From assembly GCF_000423185.1 (NCBI RefSeq), contig NZ_KE383985.1, positions 334,632 to 398,631 on the forward strand: DNA of 64,000 bases. The letters run 5' to 3'. Below the pieces are notes generated by a model. It was not told the DNA's origin. It was given only the letters and a program-made list of their open reading frames with translations, and searched no databases. Each line of letters begins with the position of its first letter. Positions within the stretch are counted from its first letter, which is position 1. Source of the stretch: Inquilinus limosus DSM 16000. Its GTDB lineage: Bacteria > Pseudomonadota > Alphaproteobacteria > DSM-16000 > Inquilinaceae. A program made the position numbers and the translations under genes. Positions 40,730 to 50,488 of the stretch are shown one piece after another.

Positions 40730-41406
40730 TGTCGGAGTGGTGGAGCTATCGCCTCTCCGATTTCCTGCTCTTTTCGCCCCGGACCTATTACCGGCTGTTC
40801 GAGCTCTACAACGCCGCGATCTGGCCGGCGCAGATCGCGTCCGTCCTGCTCGGCCTCGCGGCGCTGATGCTGCTGCGGCGCGGCGGTCCGCTCGGGGGAT
40901 CGGCGGCGGCGGCCATCCTGGCCGCCTGCTGGGCCTGGGTCGCGATCGCTTTCCATCTCGACCGCTACGCCACCATCAACTGGGCCGCGCCCTGGGCCGC
41001 CGCCGCGTTCCTGGCCCAGGCGGCGCTGCTGGTCTGGGCCGGGGTGATCGGCAACCGCCTCTCCGCCCCGTCGCGGCTCGGCCCCGCCGGCCGGGCCGGG
41101 ATCGGCATCTTCCTGATCGCGCTGGCGGCCCAGCCCGCGATCGGGCCGCTGCTCGGCCGCGGCTGGCGGCAGGCCGAGATCTTCGGCGTCGCCCCCGACC
41201 CCACCGCCATCGGCACGCTCGGCCTCCTGCTGGCCGCGGCCGGGCCGGCGCGCTGGGGGCTGATGGTCCTGCCGGTGCTGTGGTGCGCCGTCACCGGGGC
41301 GACGCTGTGGGCGATGTCGGCGCCGGACGCCTGGGTGGCGCCGGCCGCGGCGCTGCTGACCCTTGCGCTTGCGGCCTGGCAGTCGCTGAAGGCCCGCGCC
41401 GGCTGA
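40729..41406 (+). CDS. DUF6064 family membrane protein
   Basis: 225 residues. The N-terminus WWSYRLSDFLLFSPRTYYRLFELYNAAIWP is the family signature, followed by about six membrane helices (IASVLLGLAALMLL, AAILAACWAWVAIAFHLDRY, and so on) and the conserved EIFGVAPDPTAIGTLGLLL block. The function is unknown. Its start overlaps the stop of the Tat-exported reductase, so it may be the membrane partner of that enzyme; this is inference from coupling only. Confidence 0.85.
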   Translation: MSEWWSYRLSDFLLFSPRTYYRLFELYNAAIWPAQIASVLLGLAALMLLRRGGPLGGSAAAAILAACWAWVAIAFHLDRYATINWAAPWAAAAFLAQAALLVWAGVIGNRLSAPSRLGPAGRAGIGIFLIALAAQPAIGPLLGRGWRQAEIFGVAPDPTAIGTLGLLLAAAGPARWGLMVLPVLWCAVTGATLWAMSAPDAWVAPAAALLTLALAAWQSLKARAG

Positions 41407-41419
41407 CCGCGTGAGCATC

Positions 41420-41463
41420 GGCAGCATTTGGCAGAATCCGACGGCATCCTGTCATTGCTGCCA
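41420..41463. promoter_or_regulatory. Inverted repeats upstream of the GlxA-type regulator gene
   Basis: TGGCAG (41429-41434) and CTGCCA (41458-41463) form an inverted repeat with a 23-base spacer; the outer GGCAGCA (41420-41426) pairs with TGCTGCC (41456-41462). It lies 27-70 bases before the regulator's start and is a reasonable AraC-type autoregulatory site. Confidence 0.45.
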
Positions 41464-41489
41464 TCCGCCGGTCCGGCCACACTCGCCGC

Positions 41490-42524
41490 ATGTCCGAGCC
41501 GACCCGCACTTCTCCGCGGCGCATCGCCGTGCTGGCCTTCCCGGGCGTCGGGATGCTCGACGTCGTCGGGCCGCTCGAGGTCTTCGCCGCGGCCTCCGCC
41601 CTGCGGCGCGACGGCGGGCTGTCGCCGGCCTATGCGGTCGAGGTCCTGGCGGCGCGGGCCGGCCCGGTGCGTGCCGACTCCGGCCTCGCGGTGCTGGCCG
41701 ACCGCGGCCTGGACGACGCTGGGGAAGGGATCGACACGCTGCTGGTCGCCGGCGGCGCCGGGATCGAGGACGCTGTCGCCGATCCGGCCCTCGTCGCCTG
41801 GCTCCGGGCCGCGGCCCCGCGCGTCCGGCGGCTCGGCTCGGTCTGCACCGGGGCGCTGCTGCTGGCCGAGGCCGGGCTGCTCGACGGCCGCCGCGCGGCG
41901 ACGCATTGGAACTGGTGCGACAGGCTGCGCCGGCGCTATCCGGCGGTGCGGGTCGAGCCCGACCCGATCTTCGTCCGGGACGGCCCGGTCTGGACCTCGG
42001 CCGGCGTCACCGCCGGCATGGACCTGGCGCTGGCCCTGGTCGAGGCCGACCATGGCCGGGACCTGGCGCTCGCCACCGCCCGCGATCTGGTGATGTTCCT
42101 GAAGCGGCCCGGCGGCCAGTCCCAGTTCAGCGCCGTCCTGGCCGGGCAGGCGGCGGACCGGCGGCCGCTGCGGGCGCTGCAGGACTGGATGCTGGCGCAT
42201 CCCGACGCCGATCTGTCGGTGCCGGCGCTGGCGAAGCGGGCGGCGATGAGCTCGCGCAACTTCGCCCGGGCCTTCCGGCGCGAGATCGGCGCCACCCCCG
42301 CCGCCTATGTCGAGCGGCTGCGGGTCGAGGCAGCGCGCCGCCGGCTGGAGGAGACCGACCTGCCGGGCGAGACCATCGCCCGGGCCTGCGGCTTCGGCAA
42401 TGGCGACGGCATGCGGCGGGCCTTCCTGCGCCGGCTCGGCGTCGGCCCGCGCGAATATCGCGAGCGGTTCCGGCCGGCGGCCGGGGCCGTGCCGCTTCCG
42501 CAACCGATGGAGGAGAGAGCATGA
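41490..42524 (+). CDS. GlxA family transcriptional regulator (DJ-1/PfpI + AraC HTH)
   Basis: 344 residues. Residues about 10-190 are a DJ-1/PfpI-like class I glutamine amidotransferase fold (AVLAFPGVGMLDVVGPLEVF, LLVAGGAGIE, GSVCTGALLLAEAGLLDGRRAATHW); a Cys sits at the nucleophile elbow, though regulators of this family sense rather than cleave. The C-terminal about 100 residues are the double HTH: LSVPALAKRAAMSSRNFARAFRREIGATPAAYV and ETIARACGFGNGDGMRRAFLRRLG. It overlaps the downstream hydrolase gene by 4 bases (ATGA), so it probably activates its own operon in response to an amide- or amine-type metabolite. Confidence 0.92.
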   Translation: MSEPTRTSPRRIAVLAFPGVGMLDVVGPLEVFAAASALRRDGGLSPAYAVEVLAARAGPVRADSGLAVLADRGLDDAGEGIDTLLVAGGAGIEDAVADPALVAWLRAAAPRVRRLGSVCTGALLLAEAGLLDGRRAATHWNWCDRLRRRYPAVRVEPDPIFVRDGPVWTSAGVTAGMDLALALVEADHGRDLALATARDLVMFLKRPGGQSQFSAVLAGQAADRRPLRALQDWMLAHPDADLSVPALAKRAAMSSRNFARAFRREIGATPAAYVERLRVEAARRRLEETDLPGETIARACGFGNGDGMRRAFLRRLGVGPREYRERFRPAAGAVPLPQPMEERA

Positions 42525-43099
42525 CCGTCGTCCCCGACCTCTGGACCCACCGGGCGGCGCTGCTGCCGGTCGACCTGCAGCGTGGCTTCGACCTGCCGTC
42601 CTGGGGCCGGCGCAACAACCCGGATCTCGACGCCAACGGGCAGCGGCTGCTGGCGGCGTGGCGGCGGGCGGGGCTGCCGCTGCTGCACATCCGGCACGAT
42701 TCGGTGGAACCAGGCTCGACCCTGGCGCCGAGCCATCCCGGCCACGCCTTCCGCCCGGGCTTCGAGCCGCGGGAGGGAGAGCCGGTGGTGGCGAAGTCGG
42801 TGAACTGCGCCTTCATCGGCACCGATCTCGACCTGCGGCTGCGCCGGCTCGGCGTCGGCACGATGGTGCTGTTCGGCTTCACCGCCGACATGTGCGTCTC
42901 GACCACCGCGCGCGTCGCGGCGAATCTGGGCTATCGGGCGATCGTGATCGGCGACGCCTGCGCCTGCTTCGACCTGCCGGACGGCGCCGGCGGCACGGTC
43001 GCGGCGGAGGATCTGCACCGCGCCCACCTGGCGACCCTGGCGGCGGAGTTCGCCGCGGTCACGACGACGGACGCGGTGGTGGAGCGGCTGGGGGCGTAG
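42521..43099 (+). CDS. Isochorismatase-family cysteine hydrolase
   Basis: 192 residues. The Asp-Lys-Cys triad of the family is visible: VDLQRGFDLP (Asp), VVAKSVNCAFIGTDL (Lys) and GFTADMCVSTTARVA (Cys nucleophile). The Phe-Ile-Gly-Thr-Asp stretch fits the nicotinamidase/isochorismatase group. The substrate is unknown; partnership with a GlxA regulator suggests catabolism of an amide. The ATG at 42521 overlaps the regulator's stop codon, with GGAGAGAGC just upstream. Confidence 0.9.
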   Translation: MTVVPDLWTHRAALLPVDLQRGFDLPSWGRRNNPDLDANGQRLLAAWRRAGLPLLHIRHDSVEPGSTLAPSHPGHAFRPGFEPREGEPVVAKSVNCAFIGTDLDLRLRRLGVGTMVLFGFTADMCVSTTARVAANLGYRAIVIGDACACFDLPDGAGGTVAAEDLHRAHLATLAAEFAAVTTTDAVVERLGA

Positions 43100-43106
43100 G
43101 TCGGCC

Positions 43107-43952
43107 TCAGGCCTTGCGGTTCCGCAGGGCCTCGGCCTGCGCGTAGAACTTCTTCTCCCACTCCTTGTGCGCGTCCTGCCCTTCGCGGATGAAGGGGGTG
43201 AAGACGGCGAGGTTGAGGAGCAGCCAGTTCACCAGCCGGGCCGGGAAGCGCAGCGGCTTGACGAAGTCGATGAACAGCACCACCCGGGTCTTGTCGGTGT
43301 GGTTCCAGGCCTCGTGCTCATAGGCGTCGTCGAACACCAGGGCCTTGCCCTCGGTCCAGTGGCAGATCTGCTTGTCGACGCGGATCGCCAGCTTCTCGCG
43401 CGGCTCCGGCACCAGCAGCGGCAGGTGCAGCCGCAGCACGCCGTTGTAGGGGCCGCGATGCGGCGCCAGGTGCTTGCCCGGTTCGAAGATCGAGAACATC
43501 GCCGTCTTCAGCCCCGGGATCTTCTGGACGATGCGCCAGGTCTCCGGGCACTGGGCGATGTTCTTCTCCGAGCTGACGCCGTAGCCGGCCAGGAAGAACG
43601 TCTTCCAGTGGTTGTCCTTGGTGATGGTCTTCACGTCGGACGAGATGTCCTGGAAGCTCGGCAGCTCGTCCTGGCGCAGCAGGATCTTGTCCAGTTCGGC
43701 CCGGATCAGGGGCCATTCGCGCTCGATCTCGGCCACCCATGGGAAGGTGGCGGTGTCGTAGACCGGCGGGTTGCCGACCTTGGTGTATTTCAGGTTGAGC
43801 CGCTCGGCCCAGGCGACGACGCGCATGAAGAAGCGCGTCACCAGGCTCGGCCGGTCCAGGGTCGGGTCGATGCCTTCGGTAACGAACACCTGCTTCGGGT
43901 TGATTGGGCCCGGATGCGTCGCGGTGCCTTGGTTTCCGACGCTTGCGTTCAC
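43107..43952 (-). CDS. Aspartyl/asparaginyl beta-hydroxylase domain protein (LpxO-like)
   Basis: 281 residues. The 2-oxoglutarate/Fe(II) dioxygenase core is clear: HLAPHRGPYNGVLRLHLPLLVP supplies the first metal His and the 2-oxoglutarate Arg, and ALVFDDAYEHEAWNHTDKTRVVLFIDF supplies the second His. C-terminal hydrophobic stretch RFPARLVNWLLLNLAVFTPFI may associate with the membrane, as in LpxO, which hydroxylates lipid A acyl chains; peptide-hydroxylase function is the alternative. The gap upstream (43953-44186) has a half iron-box-like TGCGAATCATTC at 44115-44126 and nothing else recognised. Confidence 0.87.
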   Translation of the reverse strand: MNASVGNQGTATHPGPINPKQVFVTEGIDPTLDRPSLVTRFFMRVVAWAERLNLKYTKVGNPPVYDTATFPWVAEIEREWPLIRAELDKILLRQDELPSFQDISSDVKTITKDNHWKTFFLAGYGVSSEKNIAQCPETWRIVQKIPGLKTAMFSIFEPGKHLAPHRGPYNGVLRLHLPLLVPEPREKLAIRVDKQICHWTEGKALVFDDAYEHEAWNHTDKTRVVLFIDFVKPLRFPARLVNWLLLNLAVFTPFIREGQDAHKEWEKKFYAQAEALRNRKA

Positions 43953-44186
43953 GGTCTCGCTCTCCGACTGTGCTCTCGCTTCCGAACGGTGGCAGCGACT
44001 TTGCCCGCCGCTGCGACCTAGGATTATATCGCAGAAACGGGCGGGTTGGGATCGTGGTCCGCCACGGGATTCCTTCCCCTACACCAATGACATGGCGGTT
44101 GCCATCGCTCCATCTGCGAATCATTCCTAGCTGGATTTGTGACAACGTCAAGACATTGCGAGGAGCGGTACAGCGCCGCGGATCGC

Positions 44187-44576
44187 TCAGAAATGGATAA
44201 TCGAGCCGCCGTAAGCGGCAACCGCGTCGTCGTGAGTGATCAGTCGCAGAGGTTCGGCCAGCGCCTGTGCGACGAGAAGCCGGTCGAAGGGATCGGCATG
44301 GAGCGGAGGCAGGACCTCGACACCGGCCGCGTGCTCGGCCGATACGGGCAGAAGCGCGTAACCCGCCTGTTCGAAATAGCCGATCGCCTGTGCCCCCGAA
44401 AACGGAGGGGCGCTGCGCCGGGCCATCGAATGCTTGATCGCGATCTCCCAGATGCTCGCGGCGGAGATGTGGATGGCGTTCGCCGGATCGGCGATCAGGG
44501 CCCGGATCGACTCCGGCATCACGTCCGGCGAGACCAGGGCCCAGATCGCGACATGGGTGTCGAGCAGAAGCCTCAC
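44187..44576 (-). CDS. VapC-type PIN domain toxin
   Basis: 129 residues. PIN-domain acidic residues are in place: LLLDTHVAIW (Asp6), AASIWEIAIKHSMAR (Glu), HADPFDRLLVAQAL (Asp) and LITHDDAVAAY (Asp). This is the Phd-partnered VapC subgroup, a ribonuclease that cleaves tRNA or rRNA when free of antitoxin. It overlaps the antitoxin gene by 4 bases (ATGA). Confidence 0.92.
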   Translation of the reverse strand: MRLLLDTHVAIWALVSPDVMPESIRALIADPANAIHISAASIWEIAIKHSMARRSAPPFSGAQAIGYFEQAGYALLPVSAEHAAGVEVLPPLHADPFDRLLVAQALAEPLRLITHDDAVAAYGGSIIHF

Positions 44577-44827
44577 TTCTCCTGACCTTCGAACAGCGCG
44601 GCGATCCGCTCGTTCTCGGCGTCGAACTCCTCGAGCGTCATCGTCGGATACTGGCCGGCGAGCAGCCCGAGACGGCGGCTGGCATCCGGGACGGGGGCCA
44701 TCGGGACGAGGCGCGCCACGGGACGGCCGTTGCGGGCGATGATGATTTCCGATTCGCGGCCCGTTTCGACGGCAGCCACCAGGCGCGAGAGGCTGGATTT
44801 GGCCTCGAAGATGTTGACGGTGGTCAC
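44573..44827 (-). CDS. Phd/YefM-type antitoxin
   Basis: 84 residues from a GTG at 44827. The N-terminal domain (TVNIFEAKSSLSRLVAAVETGRESEIIIARNGRPVARLVPM) is a Phd/YefM fold that binds operator DNA as a dimer. The C-terminal stretch (YPTMTLEEFDAENERIAALFEG) would wrap the PIN toxin. A perfect inverted repeat 12-31 bases upstream is the likely autoregulatory operator. Confidence 0.92.
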   Translation of the reverse strand: MTTVNIFEAKSSLSRLVAAVETGRESEIIIARNGRPVARLVPMAPVPDASRRLGLLAGQYPTMTLEEFDAENERIAALFEGQEK

Positions 44828-44838
44828 GGCTTCACCAT

Positions 44839-44858
44839 TCTAGCTAAGTCTGGCTAGA
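44839..44858. promoter_or_regulatory. Operator of the Phd/VapC toxin-antitoxin pair
   Basis: Perfect inverted repeat TCTAGC / GCTAGA with an 8-base spacer, directly upstream of the antitoxin start in an AT-rich patch that probably contains the promoter. The position fits conditional autorepression by the toxin-antitoxin complex. Confidence 0.65.
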
Positions 44859-44964
44859 TTATGATTGCTCTGAAGATCGCCTTCAAGCTTGGTTGCCGGA
44901 TGCCGCCCCTGACGCCGGGGCGAAGCCGCGCTATGGTGGCTGGCAAACCCGCCGGAGGCCCCGC

Positions 44965-45594
44965 ATGCCGTCGCTCGCGCATCTTCTGCCCTTCCTCGCC
45001 GCCACGGTGCTGATCGCGATCATCCCGGGGCCGGCGATCCTCTACACCGTGGCGCAGACGCTGGCGCGCGGCCGGGCGGCGGGCTTCCGGGCCGCAACCG
45101 GCATCGCGGTTGGCGACCTGGTCCATGTCGCCGCGGCCGCGGCCGGGCTGTCGGCGGTGTTCCGCTGGTCGCCGACCCTGTTCCTGGTGGTGAAGATCTT
45201 CGGCGCGGCCTATCTGGTCTGGCTCGGTATCCGCATGGTGCGCAGCCGGCAGTCCGGCGACGCCCTGCCGCAGCTGGCGCAGAAGACGGCGCGCCGCGCC
45301 TTCGCCGAGAGCGTGACGGTCGAGCTCCTGAACCCGAAGACGGCGCTGTTCTTCATCGCCTTCCTGCCCCAGTTCGTGGACCCGGCCGCCGGGCTGCCGG
45401 TCTGGGCCCAGTTCCTGGTGCTGGGGATGATCGTCAACGCCGTGTTCTTCGCGTCCGACGTGATCGCGCTCCTGTGCGTCGACCGGGCGATGGCCCGGCT
45501 GCGCCGCAGCGAGCGGGTGGCGCGCTGGCTGCGCCTGGCCAGCGGCTCGGCCCTGGTCGGCCTCGGCGCGCATATGGCGCTCAGCCGGAATTAA
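44965..45594 (+). CDS. LysE/RhtB family amino-acid exporter
   Basis: 209 residues from the ATG at 44965, which follows GGAGGCCCCGC; an upstream in-frame start is not conserved. Six membrane helices carry the family pattern: LIAIIPGPAILYTVAQTLARGRAAGFRAATGIAVGDLVHV, YLVWLGIRMVR and FAESVTVELLNPKTALFFIAFLPQFVDP. These proteins export amino acids or homoserine lactones; the substrate is unknown. It is divergent from the toxin-antitoxin operon. Confidence 0.92.
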   Translation: MPSLAHLLPFLAATVLIAIIPGPAILYTVAQTLARGRAAGFRAATGIAVGDLVHVAAAAAGLSAVFRWSPTLFLVVKIFGAAYLVWLGIRMVRSRQSGDALPQLAQKTARRAFAESVTVELLNPKTALFFIAFLPQFVDPAAGLPVWAQFLVLGMIVNAVFFASDVIALLCVDRAMARLRRSERVARWLRLASGSALVGLGAHMALSRN

Positions 45595-45678
45595 ACGATG
45601 CGCGAAAGAATCATGCGCGCCGCGTGACCGCGGCCACGGGCGCTCCTATACTCCCTCCGTGACAGGAGGAATGCCGCC

Positions 45679-47832
<2,154 letters not shown>

Positions 47833-47901
47833 CCTTTCGCCGCCGCCGGACGAACCGGGGGGATCCGAATCCCGGTTTTCGACCGTATGGGAGTCGCTGC
47901 C

Positions 47902-48090
47902 ATGGCGCATGCTCCTCTGGCTTCGTCTCGTCTCCGGCCCGGCCTTCGCATCGGTCTCCTTCTCGCCCTGCTGCTGGGCCTCGCCGCCGGCGAGTGCCAC
48001 GGCCCGAACCGGATGCCCTCGGCCTCCAGCACGGGCAGCAACTCGGGCGGTTCCAACACCGGCGGCATGGGCGGCGGGGGCGGCTACTAG
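47902..48090 (+). CDS. Small Gly-rich exported peptide
   Basis: 62 residues from the ATG at 47902 (GGGAG eight bases upstream); an ATG five codons earlier is an alternative. A hydrophobic segment, RIGLLLALLLGLAAGECHG, could be a signal peptide, though AGEC is a poor lipobox. The remainder is Ser/Asn/Gly-rich and ends GGMGGGGGY. No family was recognised. It lies 69 bases after the mutase gene and 81 before the DUF763 gene. Confidence 0.5.
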   Translation: MAHAPLASSRLRPGLRIGLLLALLLGLAAGECHGPNRMPSASSTGSNSGGSNTGGMGGGGGY

Positions 48091-48171
48091 CCGCCGTCAG
48101 CTCCGGCATCTCCTATGGCGGGAACCTGCGCTCCGCGCTAACATCGTTCCATCTTTGTTCCAGGAGGTTCC

Positions 48172-49428
48172 GTGGCGAAACGGGCCGGCAGCGCCGATCT
48201 GCCCCTGCATTACGGCCGGGTGCCGGCCTGGCTGGGCCGGCGCATGGCCCAGCTGGGTGCGGTGATCGCCGAGGCGATCATCCACCACTACGGCCGCGAC
48301 GAGTTCCTGCGCCGCCTGGCCCATCCCTTCTGGTTCCAGTCCTTCGGCGCCGTGATGGGGATGGACTGGCATTCCTCCGGCATCACCACCAGCGTGGTCG
48401 GGGCGCTGAAGCGCGGCTTGCAGCCGATGGCGGGCGAGCTCGGCCTGCATGTCTGCGGCGGCCGCGGCCAGCATTCGCGGCAGACGCCGGCGGAGCTGGT
48501 GGCGATCGGCGAGCGCGTCGGCTTCGACGGCGCGGCGCTGGCGCAGGCCAGCCGGCTGGTCGCCAAGGTCGACAGCGCCGCGGTGCAGGACGGCTTCGAC
48601 CTCTACCTGCACGGCTTCATCGTCGCCGATGACGGGCGCTGGGTGGTGGTGCAGCAGGGCATGAACGGCGACAGCCGCCTGGCCCGCCGCTACCACTGGC
48701 ACTCCGAGGATCTGAAGAGCTTCGTCGAGGCGCCGCACACGGCGATCGAGGGCCCCGGCCAGGGTGTGATCGTCAACCTGACCGACCGGCGCGCCCGGGC
48801 CTCGCGCCACCGCCAGCTCGACCTGCTGCGCGATTTCGGCCCCGACCGCCTGGTCGGCGAGGTCGCGGCGCTGGAGGGCCGGATCCCGCCGCCGCCGGAC
48901 CAGCCGGCGCTGCCGCATCTGGTCATGCCGGCGCATCACGACGTCCGGCCCAGCGACGTGATCCTGCGCCGGCTGCACGGCGCCCTGGCCGCGGCGGCGG
49001 ACCGGGCGCCGGAGGATTTCGCCGAGCTGCTGCTGGTGCCCGGCGTCGGCGCCCGCACCGTGCATTCACTGGCCATGGTGGCCGAGGTGGTGCACGGCGC
49101 GCCCTGCCGTTTCGCCGATCCCGGGCGCTTCTCCCTGGCCCATGGCGGCAAGGACCGCCATCCCTATCCGGTGCCGACCCTGGTCTACGACCAGACGATC
49201 GCGGTGCTGAAATCCGCCGTTATCCAAGCCAAGCTGGGCAACGACGAGCGGCTGGAGGCGATCCGCCGCCTCGACGACCAGGCGCGGCGGGTGGAGCGGC
49301 AGGCCACCGGCCCGACCCTGCCGCAGCACATCGCGGTCGAGCGCCGCCGCTCGCACGAATATGGCGGCCGCAGCGTTTTCGGCTGGGAGCCGACGCCCGT
49401 TCCGGGCAATGCCACGAAAATGCCTTGA
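48172..49428 (+). CDS. DUF763 domain-containing protein
   Basis: 418 residues from the GTG at 48172, which has AGGAGG four bases before it. The chain matches the DUF763 family: AGSADLPLHYGRVPAWLGRRM, DEFLRRLAHPFWFQSFGAVMGMDWHSSGITTSV, HVCGGRGQHSRQTPAEL and a long C-terminal part with a helix-hairpin-helix-like LLLVPGVGARTVHSLAMVAEVVHG. The HhH motif suggests nucleic-acid binding or repair; the biochemical role is not known. Confidence 0.88.
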   Translation: MAKRAGSADLPLHYGRVPAWLGRRMAQLGAVIAEAIIHHYGRDEFLRRLAHPFWFQSFGAVMGMDWHSSGITTSVVGALKRGLQPMAGELGLHVCGGRGQHSRQTPAELVAIGERVGFDGAALAQASRLVAKVDSAAVQDGFDLYLHGFIVADDGRWVVVQQGMNGDSRLARRYHWHSEDLKSFVEAPHTAIEGPGQGVIVNLTDRRARASRHRQLDLLRDFGPDRLVGEVAALEGRIPPPPDQPALPHLVMPAHHDVRPSDVILRRLHGALAAAADRAPEDFAELLLVPGVGARTVHSLAMVAEVVHGAPCRFADPGRFSLAHGGKDRHPYPVPTLVYDQTIAVLKSAVIQAKLGNDERLEAIRRLDDQARRVERQATGPTLPQHIAVERRRSHEYGGRSVFGWEPTPVPGNATKMP

Positions 49429-49526
49429 TTGTGGCCGGATCGAAGCCACCGACCGAACGTTATGTCGATCGTGCGTTGGTGGGTCCGGCCCGATGGGCCG
49501 CCCGGCAGCAGAAGGATAGGACCCTG

Positions 49527-49853
49527 ATGATCTCGACTCGCCGCATCCTGGCCGGTGCCCTGGCCGCCGCCGCGGTCACGCTGGCGATGTCGACCCCGGC
49601 TCTCGCCGACGGCTGGAAGCGTGGCTGGGGGCCGCCGTGGCGCCACCACCACGGCTACTACTACGACCGCGGGCCCGACGTGGTCGTGGTCCGGCCGCGC
49701 CCGCGGGTCTACTACGAGCCGGCTCCGGTCTATGTCGAGCGGCCGCCGGTCTATTACGAGCGTCCGGCGCCGGTCTATGTCGCGCCGCCGCCCCCGGTCT
49801 ATGTGGCGCCGGCCCCGGGCATCTCGGTCAACATCCCGCTGCGCTTCGACTGA
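49527..49853 (+). CDS. Small exported Pro/Tyr/Val-rich protein, copy A
   Basis: 108 residues from the ATG at 49527 (GAAGGATAGG upstream). A signal peptide (RRILAGALAAAAVTLAMSTPALA) is cut before DGWKRGWGPPW. The mature part is rich in Tyr, Pro, Val and Arg with repeated PVYVE/PVYYE/PVYVAP units and ends ISVNIPLRFD. It shares the PVYVAP...GI..NIPLRFD end with the next gene, 8 bases downstream, so the two are tandem paralogues. Probably an extracytoplasmic envelope protein; function unknown. Confidence 0.75.
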   Translation: MISTRRILAGALAAAAVTLAMSTPALADGWKRGWGPPWRHHHGYYYDRGPDVVVVRPRPRVYYEPAPVYVERPPVYYERPAPVYVAPPPPVYVAPAPGISVNIPLRFD

Positions 49854-49861
49854 GGCCCGGC

Positions 49862-50206
49862 ATGCAGCGCTCCCTGCTCCGTTTCTCCCTCCTGGCGCTG
49901 CTCGCGCTCACCGCCGCCGCCCCGACCCTGCTGCTGCATCCGGCGACGGCGGTCGCGGATGATGATGACGACGACGATGACGATGACGATGACCGCTGGC
50001 GCCGCCATCACCGCCACCGGCATTGGCGCGACGGGCCGCCGCCCTATTACTACCACCGGCCGCATCGCGACCGGGTCGTGATCTACGACGACGCGCCGGC
50101 CTACTACGTCCGGCGCCCGCGGCCGGTCTATGTCGCGCCACCGTCCCCGGTCTATGTGGCGCCGACGCCGGGGATCACGATCAACATCCCGCTCCGCTTC
50201 GACTGA
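49862..50206 (+). CDS. Small exported protein, copy B, with poly-Asp tract
   Basis: 114 residues from the ATG at 49862. A signal peptide (LRFSLLALLALTAAAPTLLL...ATAVA) is followed by twelve consecutive aspartates, then an Arg/His-rich stretch (RWRRHHRHRHWRDG), PPPYYYHRPHRD and the paralogous end VAPTPGITINIPLRFD. The strongly acidic then basic segments could bind metal ions such as Ca2+ or nickel; that is inference. It forms a two-gene unit with copy A and is followed by a terminator hairpin at 50215-50243. Confidence 0.72.
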   Translation: MQRSLLRFSLLALLALTAAAPTLLLHPATAVADDDDDDDDDDDDRWRRHHRHRHWRDGPPPYYYHRPHRDRVVIYDDAPAYYVRRPRPVYVAPPSPVYVAPTPGITINIPLRFD

Positions 50207-50214
50207 GCTTCCCA

Positions 50215-50243
50215 GCCGGCTGCGGCCCCGTGCCGCGGCCGGC
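50215..50243 (+). terminator. Terminator-like hairpin after the small exported protein pair
   Basis: 12-bp stem GCCGGCTGCGGC / GCCGCGGCCGGC with one G-T pair and a 5-base loop, 9 bases after the stop codon, followed by GTTTG. Confidence 0.6.
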
Positions 50244-50298
50244 GTTTGCGTGCCGCGGCGATTCCGCTTGCATCCGCGCGTCAAAGCCGTATCTTGAG

Positions 50299-50317
50299 AT
50301 TGCGAATGATTTGCAAT
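50299..50317. promoter_or_regulatory. Iron-box-like palindrome
   Basis: TTGCGAAT-G-ATTTGCAA: arms match at 7 of 8 positions, and the flanking A and T extend the pairing. The core TTGC-AAT-N-ATT-GCAA is the pattern of Fur- or Irr-type sites. TTGAGA at 50294-50299 could be a -35 element. Confidence 0.5.
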
Positions 50318-50457
50318 TGCTTCTGCGTTGCGGTCGTTCACGGGATCACGGATCGGGCGGGCTGGACGACCGAGCCGACGCCATCGTGAAGCCGTCGATC
50401 CGTCGACGATCGGGCCGGTCCCTGGCTGGCGTTCCTCCGGCCCGATCTACACTCAGA

Positions 50458-50488
50458 GCCTCCGGAGCCTTGCTCCGGAGGCCTTTTT
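50458..50488 (+). terminator. Strong rho-independent terminator of the candidate small RNA
   Basis: Perfect 11-bp stem GCCTCCGGAGC / GCTCCGGAGGC with a 3-base loop, followed by CTTTTT. The T-run is on the plus strand only, so it does not serve the convergent membrane-protein gene that ends at 50488. Confidence 0.85.

Larger units (their letters stand above)
50294..50488 (+). ncRNA. Candidate iron-regulated small RNA gene
   Basis: This stretch has no credible ORF but looks like a complete transcription unit. The palindrome ATTGCGAATGATTTGCAAT (50299-50317) resembles Fur/Irr-type iron boxes and sits where a promoter would be. Downstream is a perfect 11-bp stem-loop, GATCGGGCCGG / CCGGCCCGATC (50408-50447), with an 18-base loop ending in TTCCT, then the intrinsic terminator at 50458-50488. 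The preceding genes have their own terminator at 50215-50243, so the second one needs another transcript. By analogy with RyhB, PrrF and NrrF it could repress iron-using mRNAs. The 5' end and function are inferred. Confidence 0.5.
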
